Part shown: positions 43,603-50,718 of the stretch, piece after piece
How the letters are laid out: the number at the start of each line of letters is the position of its first letter
Numbering within the stretch: position 1 is the stretch's first letter
Source: CBDCFV01 sp965203835
GTDB taxonomy: Bacteria; Chloroflexota; Dehalococcoidia; Lucifugimonadales; UBA3495
Length of the DNA stretch: 64,000 nucleotides
Reading direction: 5' to 3'
NCBI GenBank assembly: GCA_965203835.1
Contig: OZ241919.1
Span: forward strand, 2,108,001 to 2,172,000
Notes under the pieces: model-generated
The model's input: only the letters and a program-made list of their open reading frames with translations
Told to the model about the DNA's origin: nothing
Databases searched by the model: none
Translations under genes and position numbers: made by a program

Positions 43603-44588
43603 CAACAACTTCCCAACCCACCCTTCCACGTCTGCCGCCCCTCAAACGACAGAGGGGCAGCAGCGACAGGCCCGGAAAGCCACACCGGACACCGGACTTC
43701 AACAAAACACCCCACTCGCGGAGGCAGCACTTGACAGAGCAGTTCCAGACCCCGGAAGAGTTCATCGAAGCCTACCGGGCCCTCCACCCCATGGACGCCC
43801 ATGCCTTCGACAATCCTGACGAAGCTCCGCCGTGGCTCAAGCCCGGAGACCAAGCCGACGCCTCCATCCTCTGGCGTCTCAGGGAAGCTCTCGACGAACG
43901 TTGGCCCAACCCCTGGAATGCCGCCAATTGCGGAGACGCAGCCAAGGAGGGCGAGCAGAAGGCCAACGCCGCGGAAGCCGTCGCGCCCTTCATCACCGCA
44001 CCCCTCACCAGCATAGTGAGCAACATCCCCCACCAGCCCGTTCCCGACACCAGGGACATGTTCACCGACGCCATCGAGGACCTGGAAGTCAACATCGCCC
44101 TCGCCCTGTGGGGAGAGGAACAAGGCCTCTTGGAGGCGGTCGAAGCGCGACTAGCATCCATGAACCAGGACATCACCACCGCCGCCCGGTCATCCGCAAA
44201 CGGGGACACATTCCTCGAGATATTGGAGCGGACAGACCCGGCCACAGCCGAAGCGCTACGCCGCAACGCAACCAACCTCCTGAACGCAGACCCGCCGCCC
44301 CAAGACCCGACCCCCATCGTGCACGCCTTCACCAAGGCCACACAAGGTCTCAGCCCCGACACGAAGTGGACAGCAGCCTACCAGATAGCCGGGGCATTGG
44401 CCGCCAAGCCCGCCAGGGCAGCGAGAAAGAGACACGACCGGCTCAAAGACAACGAGTCCTTCAAAGACGTGGAACAACTGATGAACATCTCCCAGAAAGC
44501 GACCGACGCCCTCACCAACGGGGACCTGCCCAGCTTCACCCAGCAGATCCAACTCTTCATTCGCTTCACCACGTCCAACACCGACTAG
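43599..44588 (+). CDS. Unknown helical protein
   Basis: A 329-aa frame whose TTG start overlaps the stop of the membrane protein gene (TTGA). The first about 45 residues are basic and low-complexity, so the true start may be a later TTG near 43731 (LTEQFQTPEEFIEAYRALHP). The rest is predicted alpha-helical with no membrane segment. No family recognised. The three genes 42824-44588 look like one coupled operon. Confidence 0.5.
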   Translation: MTTTSQPTLPRLPPLKRQRGSSDRPGKPHRTPDFNKTPHSRRQHLTEQFQTPEEFIEAYRALHPMDAHAFDNPDEAPPWLKPGDQADASILWRLREALDERWPNPWNAANCGDAAKEGEQKANAAEAVAPFITAPLTSIVSNIPHQPVPDTRDMFTDAIEDLEVNIALALWGEEQGLLEAVEARLASMNQDITTAARSSANGDTFLEILERTDPATAEALRRNATNLLNADPPPQDPTPIVHAFTKATQGLSPDTKWTAAYQIAGALAAKPARAARKRHDRLKDNESFKDVEQLMNISQKATDALTNGDLPSFTQQIQLFIRFTTSNTD

Positions 44589-44738
44589 CACCCCCAAGCA
44601 CCAACGCGAAGGCGAACATCCCCCAAGCTACCCCTCTCCAGAAACAACGAAGCGCCAGCAGACCGGACAAACCGACAACAAGAGCAGGAAACAACACCGA
44701 AGCACGGGTACATACCCCAGCCCACACCGGAGACAACG

Positions 44739-44765
44739 GCACTCCCCCGGCCAATGATGTCCACC
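44739..44765 (+). repeat. Solitary CRISPR-like repeat, half decayed
   Basis: cactcccccggccaatgatg and the following tccacc keep the 5' half and the TCCACC tail of the array repeat but have lost the GGGG half of the stem. Confidence 0.35.
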
Positions 44766-44767
44766 CG

Positions 44768-45433
44768 TCATCCCACCACCAAGCCCACCCCCAACAGGCA
44801 CCAAAGCACGACGCCCGCCATGCCAAGGAGAACCTCCAACTTGCCAACAGGCCGAACCGCCGCCCTCACCCCCGCCAAACCGCCCCACAACCGGTTCAGA
44901 TTCCCCTGCACCACCAGAAGCAACCAGGTCACCAGCAACACCGTGCCAACCTCCATCATCCCGACCACCACCGCGAGCCCCCTGCTCGCAGACATCACGT
45001 CCCCCCACCCTCCACCAAGATCATACGCCGCCGACCGGACAAGCCACGCAAGAACCATCGCGGCGACCGCCAAGCCAGGCTGGATCCCACTCACCATCCC
45101 TGCGGACTGAGTCAATTCCCGGTACACCCGCATGTGAGCATGAATCCGGAAAAAGCAGTACACAGGGACCAGTTGGGTCAGGACATGCCAGACAGGATAG
45201 GCCGCATACCCCGTGTATTCCCTATATTGCTTCCACGTCAGGTAGAGCCAGTAGAAAAGGTAAACCCCGTAGGTCAAGACCATCATCAGGACCACACGCC
45301 GCACAGGGATGACAAACGGCAGATCCCTGACGGCCCCGAAGCCTCCGCCGTCAACCTCACCCCCGGCGCCGCAGGCCGCACAGAATACGGCCCCCCACTT
45401 CACGCTGTTGCCGCAGTTCGAACAGGACACCAT
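44768..45433 (-). CDS. DUF4234-like membrane protein with N-terminal zinc ribbon
   Basis: A 221-aa protein, one of few minus-strand genes here. I chose the ATG at 45431-45433 (MVSCSNCGNSVKWGAVFCAA, then CG), which starts a C-x2-C...C-x2-C zinc ribbon of the kind found before bacterial membrane domains. VLMMVLTYGVYLFYWLYLTW matches the DUF4234 signature (GIY..YW.y...). Four to five transmembrane segments follow. Function unknown. The frame is open 46 codons further upstream, but that part is Cys-rich and not family-like. Confidence 0.7.
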   Translation of the reverse strand: MVSCSNCGNSVKWGAVFCAACGAGGEVDGGGFGAVRDLPFVIPVRRVVLMMVLTYGVYLFYWLYLTWKQYREYTGYAAYPVWHVLTQLVPVYCFFRIHAHMRVYRELTQSAGMVSGIQPGLAVAAMVLAWLVRSAAYDLGGGWGDVMSASRGLAVVVGMMEVGTVLLVTWLLLVVQGNLNRLWGGLAGVRAAVRPVGKLEVLLGMAGVVLWCLLGVGLVVG

Positions 45434-45774
45434 GCTCGCACCCCCCAGGCCGGCCGTTCCCACACCGTCACAAACGACATTATTACACCCACACCCACAC
45501 CCCATGATGACCACTTGGACTCTACTCCTTCGGCATTGACAAACGGCCATTGACCACTCCAATCTTTCCATGTAACATTGACAGACCCATCACCCGAGCG
45601 AGGGGGGATGGCCACCCAATCCACGGGGAGCAAAGCAGTGACAACCACACCCGTCACCCGAATTGCCGTCACCGCCAAAGCCGCAGCACCACGCTGGGGC
45701 AAAGCCCCCATGGCCCAGGAGGCCATACCCCCTGACTGAAACGGGTAGGACAAAGAGACAACAAGGCACCGAGA
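45434..45774. other. Gap without a supported gene
   Basis: A 341-bp stretch between the DUF4234-like gene and the hairpin. Long frames exist on both strands but none looks coding. I see no tRNA or repeat in it. Confidence 0.45.
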
Positions 45775-45832
45775 GGGGCCTGGGTCACAGTCCAACCCCC
45801 GGCCAGGGAGGAAAGACGAAGGCCCAGGCCCC
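45775..45832 (+). ncRNA. Strong hairpin upstream of the tRNA cluster
   Basis: ggggcctggg (45775-45784) pairs perfectly with cccaggcccc (45823-45832), leaving a 38-base apical part, and gaactatttt follows. It could be a terminator for upstream transcription or a small structured RNA at the head of the tRNA/Y RNA cluster. It lacks the GGGTCGAAG core of the Y RNA candidates. Confidence 0.35.
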
Positions 45833-45864
45833 GAACTATTTTGAGGAGGACACCAAAACACCAC

Positions 45865-45939
45865 ACGGACGTGGTCCAGCGGCAAAGACCTCCCGCTCTG
45901 ACCGGGAAAACGCAGGTTCGACTCCTGCCGTCCGTGCCA
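45865..45939 (+). tRNA. tRNA-Gln (CTG)
   Basis: Acceptor acggacg / cgtccgt, anticodon stem tcccg / cggga with loop ctctgac (anticodon CTG), T-arm gcagg-ttcgact-cctgc, discriminator G and encoded CCA. The D-stem has a weak pair. First of four tRNAs in the cluster. Confidence 0.88.
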
Positions 45940-45950
45940 TAGAACCAACC

Positions 45951-46102
45951 CCCGCCCCGGGCGGGTCGAAGCAGGTGCTTCACATATGGGACGAGGAGGT
46001 CGCGGGGTTCGATTCCCCGCCGGCCGGCACCGCCGGCCGTAGCTCAGGGAGAGCGCCTCGGTTGTAACAGCATCGGCAAAAAGCCCATCCGCCCGGGGCG
46101 GG
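45951..46102 (+). ncRNA. Candidate Y RNA 1, YrlA-like with permuted tRNA module
   Basis: A 152-nt RNA closed by a perfect 14-bp helix (45951-45964 with 46089-46102). Inside are the core GGGTCGAAG (45963-45971), CTTCACAT (45978-45985) and, on the 3' side, AGCCCATCC (46082-46090), all shared with candidates 2 and 3. The apical part is a circularly permuted tRNA: a 5-bp anticodon-type stem (45992-45996 with 46056-46060), T-arm cgggg-ttcgatt-ccccg (46003-46019), a 7-bp acceptor-type stem (46021-46027 with 46033-46039) closed by a 5-base loop, and a D-arm (46042-46054). T-arm before D-arm with a closed acceptor is the YrlA layout. GGTCGAAG resembles the GGTCCGAAG of animal Y RNAs at the Ro-binding site. 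The Ro60 gene is 1 kb downstream. Confidence 0.75.
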
Positions 46103-46130
46103 ACACACACCCTCCAACCGGGAGTCTCAA

Positions 46131-46451
46131 ATGCCCCAAGTCACCATCATCGACGCCACCAAAGGGTATCGGCAGGCACACGCCCAGGCCGCCATGGACA
46201 CTCATACTGCCCACCCCGACAGGACCGTGGTCCTCATAGGCCAAGGGCCCCTCCTGAAGGGCCGAATCGAAACAGGCGACTGCTGGCCCTGCAACACTGA
46301 AGGGATACCCGAACGCCTACCCGCCATATGGGTCTGGACCGGACTGGACAGAGAAGTCTCCGACCCCAGGGAACGGGTCAGGGGATGGACGGGGCTCTGC
46401 AACAAGCACGCGAAAGAACTCCACGGGGTCAGCATCGCCGAAATTCCCTAG
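46131..46451 (+). CDS. Small protein inside the tRNA/Y RNA cluster, unknown
   Basis: A 106-aa frame between Y RNA 1 and tRNA-Ala (MPQVTIIDATKGYRQAHAQA). It contains CWPCNTEGIPERLP and CNKHAKEL, two cysteine pairs or triads that may bind metal (C-x2-C ... C-x2-H). ggagt precedes the start. I recognise no family; coding status is likely from the intact frame and codon pattern. Confidence 0.5.
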   Translation: MPQVTIIDATKGYRQAHAQAAMDTHTAHPDRTVVLIGQGPLLKGRIETGDCWPCNTEGIPERLPAIWVWTGLDREVSDPRERVRGWTGLCNKHAKELHGVSIAEIP

Positions 46452-46491
46452 GACAGGAACAACCCAGTAACCCACTCTTCATTTACACCAA

Positions 46492-46566
46492 GGGCCTGTA
46501 GTTCAACAGGGAGAACGGGAGGTTTGCAACTTCCAGGACAGGGTTCGAGTCCCTGCTGGTCCACCA
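46492..46566 (+). tRNA. tRNA-Ala (TGC)
   Basis: Anticodon stem ggagg / cttcc with loop tttgcaa (anticodon TGC), D-arm gttc / gaac, T-arm caggg-ttcgagt-ccctg, encoded CCA. The acceptor has the G3-T70 wobble that alanyl-tRNA synthetase reads, and one T-T mismatch at 6-67. Confidence 0.82.
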
Positions 46567-46575
46567 GTCAACCAA

Positions 46576-46658
46576 GCACCCCGGGCGGGTCGAAGTCGAT
46601 GGTTCACATCTTTGCATGACCAACACCACCGGCACCAAAGCCCATCCGCCCGGGGCGC
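46576..46658 (+). ncRNA. Candidate Y RNA 2 (short)
   Basis: An 83-nt RNA closed by a 10-bp perfect helix (46579-46588 with 46646-46655), extended by two pairs beyond one mismatch. It has GGGTCGAAG and GGTTCACAT on the 5' side and GGCACCAAAGCCCATCC on the 3' side. An inner helix pairs gtcg and tggt of the 5' strand with cggc and acca of the 3' strand. There is no tRNA-like module; the apical loop is about 20 bases. It lies between tRNA-Ala and tRNA-Met. Confidence 0.65.
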
Positions 46659-46664
46659 CGCCAA

Positions 46665-46739
46665 TGGCCCGTAGCTCAGTGGAAGAGCAGCCCCCTCATA
46701 AGGGGCTGGCCGCAGGTTCGAGCCCTGCCGGGCCAACCA
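46665..46739 (+). tRNA. tRNA with CAT anticodon (Met, or Ile after lysidine change)
   Basis: Acceptor tggcccg / cgggcca, D-arm gctc / gagc, anticodon stem gcccc / ggggc with loop ctcataa (CAT), T-arm gcagg-ttcgagc-cctgc, discriminator A, encoded CCA. The anticodon stem lacks the GGG/CCC of initiators, so it is elongator Met or the lysidine-modified Ile tRNA. Confidence 0.88.
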
Positions 46740-46753
46740 CATAATCCCACCGT

Positions 46754-46828
46754 CTGGGCATGGCGCAGCGGCAGCGCGCCTGCTTTGGGAGCAGGAGACC
46801 GGAGGTTCGAATCCTCCTGCCCAGACCA
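46754..46828 (+). tRNA. tRNA-Pro (TGG)
   Basis: Acceptor ctgggca / tgcccag, D-arm gcgc / gcgc, anticodon stem cctgc / gcagg with loop tttggga (TGG), T-arm ggagg-ttcgaat-cctcc, discriminator A, encoded CCA. All stems are perfect. Confidence 0.92.
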
Positions 46829-46847
46829 ATTTTGACAACCGAACAGA

Positions 46848-46926
46848 CCGGCCGGGTCGAAGCCATTGGTTCACATTCTGGACTGCCCGGAAGCAATCAC
46901 CATAGGCACCAAGCCCATCCGGCCGG
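46848..46926 (+). ncRNA. Candidate Y RNA 3 (short)
   Basis: A 79-nt RNA closed by an 8-bp perfect helix (46848-46855 with 46919-46926). It has GGGTCGAAG and TTGGTTCACAT on the 5' side and GGCACCAAGCCCATCC on the 3' side. The outer helix differs in sequence from Y RNA 2 but is still perfectly paired, which is compensatory change and supports the structure. No tRNA-like module. Confidence 0.65.
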
Positions 46927-46945
46927 AAGCCCCCAAGGGGGCATA

Positions 46946-47093
46946 GGGGACCCCCGCCGGATCGCCGCCGCTCCGTCACAGTATTGGACCCGGAGGTCGC
47001 GGGTTCGAGTCCCGCCGCCCTGATCCACGACGTAGCTCAGTCGGTCAGAGCGCCAAAACCGGACCGGCGACTTTGCATCCGGCAGGGGCCCCC
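46946..47093 (+). ncRNA. Candidate Y RNA 4, YrlA-like with permuted tRNA module
   Basis: A 148-nt RNA closed by about 16 bp with one bulge and one mismatch (46946-46962 with 47077-47092). The core is diverged (GGATCG, then CCGTCACAG on the 5' side; CTTTGCATCC on the 3' side). The apical part again has a T-arm (gcggg-ttcgagt-cccgc, 46999-47015) before a D-arm (gctc / gagc, 47035-47051), and ttgg (46984-46987) can pair with ccaa (47053-47056). The acceptor-type stem is weak. It ends 32 bp before the Ro60 start codon, where a Y RNA gene is often found. Confidence 0.6.
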
Positions 47094-47124
47094 AGAGGAC
47101 ACATATCAAAAGGAGTACACCGCC

Positions 47125-48771
47125 ATGGCAAATTACCTGCAGAGAATCATCGAAGAGCCGACCCCACAGTCGGAACCCTTAGACGACCGCATGGTCCCCA
47201 ACAACGCCGGCGGCTACTCCTACCCCGTCACCGACGAGGTCCGGATGCACCGGTTCCTCATCATAGGCTCCGAGGACGGCTCCTACTACCAGAAGGAACG
47301 GAAGCTCACAATCGACAACGCCAACGCCTCCAAGAGGCACATCGCCCAAGCCGGCGCCCATGCCGTGGACCACATCGTCGACGTTGCCCTCAACCGCAGG
47401 GCTCCCAGGGTCGCGCCGACTCTTCTGTGCCTCGCCATCGCAGCCTCCGACGACAACGTCGAGACCAGGCAGGCCGCCCTTCAGGCCCTCCCAAAAGTTG
47501 CCGCGACAGCCAGCAACCTCGAGGAGTTCACCTTCTACGTCAACCACCTCCGCCGGTGGGGCCGTTCCCTGAGAAACGCCGTCTCCAACTGGTATACCAG
47601 CCGGGACCCCAAGGAAGTCGCCTTCCAAGCCGTCAAGTACCGCACCCGTAAAGGCTGGTCCCACCAGGACATGCTCCGGATGGCCCACCCAAAGGCCGAG
47701 CAGGACTCCGACCTGTGGCACATCTTCGACTGGATCGCATACGGCACCATCCCGCCCGACCGGGAGTCCCTGAACATCATCCACGCCTTCCTAAAAGCGC
47801 AGGAGGAAACAAACCCGCACAGCTTGGCACAGCTCATCACAGAGCAGGAACTACCCTGGGAGGCTATCCCGCCGGAGATGCTCCAGCACGACCAAGTATG
47901 GGCAGCCTTGGGACACCACATGCCGCCCCGAGCCTTCGTACGGAACCTCCCCTCCCTCACGGCTCACAACGCCATCCGGCCCATGGAGGCCCAATGGGCG
48001 GTCGACCGCATCGACAAAATGCGGAGCGGACAGGACGGGCGGCCGGCACCGGTCCACCCCATGAACCTGCTCACCGCGATGATGGTCTACCGAATGGGGC
48101 ACTCCCCCGACGGGAAGTCCCGGTGGTCCCCGGTGCCCCAGATCTCCCATGCCCTGGACCGGGCCTTCGACCGGTCCTTCAGCGCCGCCCCCCAGACCGG
48201 CCAGCGAGTCTACCTCGCCGTCGACGTGAGCGGTTCCATGGACTGGAACACCCTGGGCAGGATAAGCGGACTCACAGCCAAGATGGCAGCCGCCGCGGTC
48301 TGCATGGCCATCGCCCGCCGGGAACCGAACCACTACATAGGCGCTTTCAGCCACCAGAGGATGACCGATTTCAACGTGACGGCCCAAGATAGCCTGAGGG
48401 ACGTGATGGAGCGCACCGATCACCTACCCGCCGGCGCCACCGACATGGCCCTGCCCATGCTCCACGCCATGGAGAACAACATCCCGGTGGACTGCTTCGT
48501 CATCGCCACCGACGGGGAGACCTACGCAGGTAGCATACACCCGGCCGAAGCCCTCCGTCGGTACCGGCAGAAGATGGGGATCCCCGCCAAGGCGGTCCAG
48601 TTGGCCTTCGTCTCCAACGACCACTCCATCATGGACCCTGACGATGCCGGCACCCTGGACATCGCGGGGTTCGACGCGGCGATCCCCACTATCCTGCATG
48701 ACTTCATGGTCGGGCCACAGGCGGCCCTGCCGGAGGCAGCCAGCGCGACCCCCCTTCCGCTGGCTGCCTGA
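47125..48771 (+). CDS. rsr: Ro60 / Rsr, TROVE domain RNA-binding protein
   Basis: A 548-aa Ro60 orthologue (animal Ro60 has 538). I chose the ATG at 47125 (aaaaggag upstream); the frame is open 47 codons further into Y RNA 4. Residues about 20-340 form the TROVE HEAT-repeat ring (MHRFLIIGSEDGSYYQKERK is the typical TROVE start, and later PTLLCLAIAASDDNVETRQA). The C-terminal vWA domain has a complete MIDAS: DVSGSM (D367, S369, S371), GATDM (T near 439) and ATDGE. Ro60 binds misfolded RNAs in its ring and Y RNA on its outside; bacterial Rsr with YrlA tethers the exonuclease PNPase. Here four candidate Y RNAs lie immediately upstream, supporting a working RNP. Confidence 0.95.
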   Translation: MANYLQRIIEEPTPQSEPLDDRMVPNNAGGYSYPVTDEVRMHRFLIIGSEDGSYYQKERKLTIDNANASKRHIAQAGAHAVDHIVDVALNRRAPRVAPTLLCLAIAASDDNVETRQAALQALPKVAATASNLEEFTFYVNHLRRWGRSLRNAVSNWYTSRDPKEVAFQAVKYRTRKGWSHQDMLRMAHPKAEQDSDLWHIFDWIAYGTIPPDRESLNIIHAFLKAQEETNPHSLAQLITEQELPWEAIPPEMLQHDQVWAALGHHMPPRAFVRNLPSLTAHNAIRPMEAQWAVDRIDKMRSGQDGRPAPVHPMNLLTAMMVYRMGHSPDGKSRWSPVPQISHALDRAFDRSFSAAPQTGQRVYLAVDVSGSMDWNTLGRISGLTAKMAAAAVCMAIARREPNHYIGAFSHQRMTDFNVTAQDSLRDVMERTDHLPAGATDMALPMLHAMENNIPVDCFVIATDGETYAGSIHPAEALRRYRQKMGIPAKAVQLAFVSNDHSIMDPDDAGTLDIAGFDAAIPTILHDFMVGPQAALPEAASATPLPLAA

Positions 48772-49080
48772 TGGCCCCAAGGCCGCGGGGCGTCCCCCTC
48801 ACCTCCCAGGACGCTTCCCGCGGCCGGGGTCCGGCCCTCTCTCTCCTGCCGGCACAGGCAATCAACATCCCCGTGACCGGGGTTGCGCCGTACGGTTTTC
48901 AAGCAATCGAGCAGCGTTTACCAGAAGCACGAAGGAACTCCCCGACACCCAGGCAACCAATTCGTGGACCCGCTCCCCAACGGGGCATACCCATCCTCCG
49001 GAGACCATTCCTTGCTACCCATACGCGAACTCCACCACCCCCCCGCACCGGGACAACCCGACCACCGCCTGCCCGCCATC
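48772..49080. other. Intergenic region with decayed CRISPR-like repeats
   Basis: No gene supported. Repeat-like hairpins occur at 48868-48891 (catccccgtgaccggggttg), 48934-48958 (ggaactccccgacacccagg) and 48971-48996 (cgctccccaacggggcatac), in the array orientation. Confidence 0.45.
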
Positions 49081-49344
49081 ATGACCCTGGTCCAGAACGA
49101 ATGGTGCCGCCAGGACCGCCGGCACCCCGACCAGAAAAGCAATACCCACGACACATGGACCAGAGTCTTGGTGGAAGAACTGGGAGAGGCAGCGAAACTC
49201 ATTGACACCCGGGGCATAAGCCGGAGGAACAGAAGAAAACTGAAGTTGGAGTTGGTGCAGGTTGTGTCGGTAGCCGCCCGGTGGTTAGACCAACTGCTCA
49301 GGGAGGAAACGGCAGGAGTGGGAAGCCGAGAGAGGAGACGTTGA
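49081..49344 (+). CDS. MazG-like nucleotide pyrophosphohydrolase
   Basis: An 87-aa all-helical protein starting at ATG 49081 (MTLVQNEWCRQDRRHPDQKS). It carries the E-E-x-x-E metal-binding motif in TWTRVLVEELGEAAKLID and a second helix LVQVVSVAARWLDQLL, where MazG-like enzymes have the second acidic residues (here weaker). Length fits the single-domain MazG-like group that hydrolyses NTPs or dNTPs and is common on phages and plasmids. The frame is open upstream but across a repeat-filled gap. Confidence 0.7.
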   Translation: MTLVQNEWCRQDRRHPDQKSNTHDTWTRVLVEELGEAAKLIDTRGISRRNRRKLKLELVQVVSVAARWLDQLLREETAGVGSRERRR

Positions 49345-49365
49345 CGACGACGACGCCAAGCAGGA

Positions 49366-49644
49366 CTAGCAGTTCACATTGCGCTTCCGGGACCACCATC
49401 CACTCAAATCGTCCCACATCCAATAGGTCACGTATCCCGCACCGACCCCCACCACAGCGCCTACAGCGAAAACGCCGGTGAACACCGCCAGCCACACATG
49501 CCAGGGCACTCCTTCCGGACGGACCTCAACGGCCATTCCTCCGAAAACCGCCGCTGCCACCAGACCTCCGGCCAAAGACTGGAACACGACTTTCTTCACT
49601 CCCAGCATTTTATTCCCCCGGGGCACGAACGTTACTGAAGACAT
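49366..49644 (-). CDS. Small two-helix membrane protein
   Basis: A 92-aa protein on the minus strand, start probably ATG 49642-49644 (MSSVTFVPRGNKMLGVKKVV). Two hydrophobic segments: residues about 20-36 (LAGGLVAAAVFGGMAV) and 46-68. It ends with a basic WWSRKRNVNC tail. The frame upstream would run through array repeats, so a longer protein is unlikely. No family recognised. Confidence 0.5.
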   Translation of the reverse strand: MSSVTFVPRGNKMLGVKKVVFQSLAGGLVAAAVFGGMAVEVRPEGVPWHVWLAVFTGVFAVGAVVGVGAGYVTYWMWDDLSGWWSRKRNVNC

Positions 49645-49706
49645 GATACCATCCAGGAACTCCCCCACCCTGCTGGGGGCAGAATGACAAACATCATCAG
49701 ACAAGA

Positions 49707-50610
49707 GGTACTCCCCGGCACGCGGGGCTCCACTCGCTAGTGGCGGTACTTGTTCTAAAGTATGGAAGGTACTCCCCGGCACGCGGGGCTCCACTTCGCC
49801 TTCGAAGATCATCGCCTGGTGGCCAATGGGTACTCCCCGACACGCGGGGCTCCACTTGGCTTATGCTAAACGAATGCGCGTGCGGAAACGGGTACTCCCC
49901 GGCACGCGGGGCTCCACTGGCAACATCGCGCGAACTCCCCCAGCGGAAAAGGGCACTCCCCGGCACACGGGGATCCACTGGTGATGCGGCCCAGGGCACC
50001 GACCAAGCTGTAGCTACTCCCCGGTGCACGCGGATTCACTATCTTTCCACCACACGGGGATCCACTGCCTATCCCACACTTTCAGTTCATACTGGCCTGG
50101 CTACTCCCCGGCACACGGGGATCCACTTTCCGTTAATGTCGCATGGGCTACACCCAAAAGGCTACTCCCCGACACACGGGGCTCCACCTTATGGATGATA
50201 TGAACCTGTCGCATCAGAGGCAGCACTCCCCAGCACACGGGACTTCACCTTCCTTAGAGAAACCTTGGCAAATCTAGGACAAGGCACTCCCCGACACACG
50301 GGGCTTCACCCGCCGGCTAATTTGGACGCGGTTTCTGCTGCGAAGCACTCCCCCACACTCGGGTCTTCACCTCCGATGATCAGATTCATTGGTTCCATCC
50401 TCCCAGTACTCCCCCACACGGGGGGGCACCGCATTTCGGGAGAAGAGCCTATCACGCTGGAGTCGCGCTCTTCACCACACCGGGCTTCACCGACATTGGC
50501 TGAACCAAGAAGTCCCAATATGAAGGCCCCCCCGCACACGGGGCTCCACCTGATGAGAGCGGCGGGCCTAATGACCGAAAATGGTATTCCCCGGCACGCG
50601 GGACCCCACC
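49707..50610 (+). CRISPR. CRISPR-like array of about 16 repeats, decaying from left to right
   Basis: Repeats of 28 nt start at 49707, 49768, 49829, 49891, 49952, 50013, then a partial copy near 50051, and at 50099, 50160, 50221, 50283, 50344, 50405, 50465, 50525 and 50583. The period is 60-62 bp, so spacers are 32-34 nt and all differ. The first repeats are identical or nearly so (ggtactccccggcacgcggg, then gctccact); later ones lose bases of the CCCCGG/CCGGGG stem. The geometry and stem resemble type I-E repeats. The leader side should be at the left (about 49645-49706). No cas gene is in the window except the solitary Cas4-like nuclease at 3.4 kb. Confidence 0.8.
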
Positions 50611-50663
50611 CCGTTTCGGAAGGAAACTGGTGACTCCCTCGGAGCCACGACCCTACACCGTTG

Positions 50664-50703
50664 TAAAAAAGGTTGACTTTAGTAACAGGACTGAAGTCAG
50701 CCT
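50664..50703 (-). terminator. Intrinsic terminator of the TnpB-like gene
   Basis: On the minus strand aaggctgactt pairs with aagtcaacctt (one bulge) around a 13-base loop, and TTTTTT follows at once. It lies 16 bp after the stop codon of the TnpB-like gene. A second hairpin (gggggcctgaccccc) lies between the stop and the terminator. Confidence 0.75.
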
Positions 50704-50718
50704 TCCCTGAGACGGGGG

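Noticed and set aside
43832..45553. 573-codon plus-strand frame
   Set aside because: It is the shifted shadow of the gene at 43599-44588 and then of the minus-strand DUF4234 gene; the translation is Arg/His/Pro-rich without domains.
45865..46828. Stop-codon suppressor tRNA that would fit the UAG release-factor signal
   Set aside because: All four tRNAs have sense anticodons (CTG, TGC, CAT, TGG); none is CTA, TTA or TCA.
46984..47124. Longer Ro60 start 47 codons upstream
   Set aside because: That stretch is Y RNA 4 with its T-arm and D-arm; the ATG at 47125 has a good ribosome-binding site and gives a normal Ro60 length.
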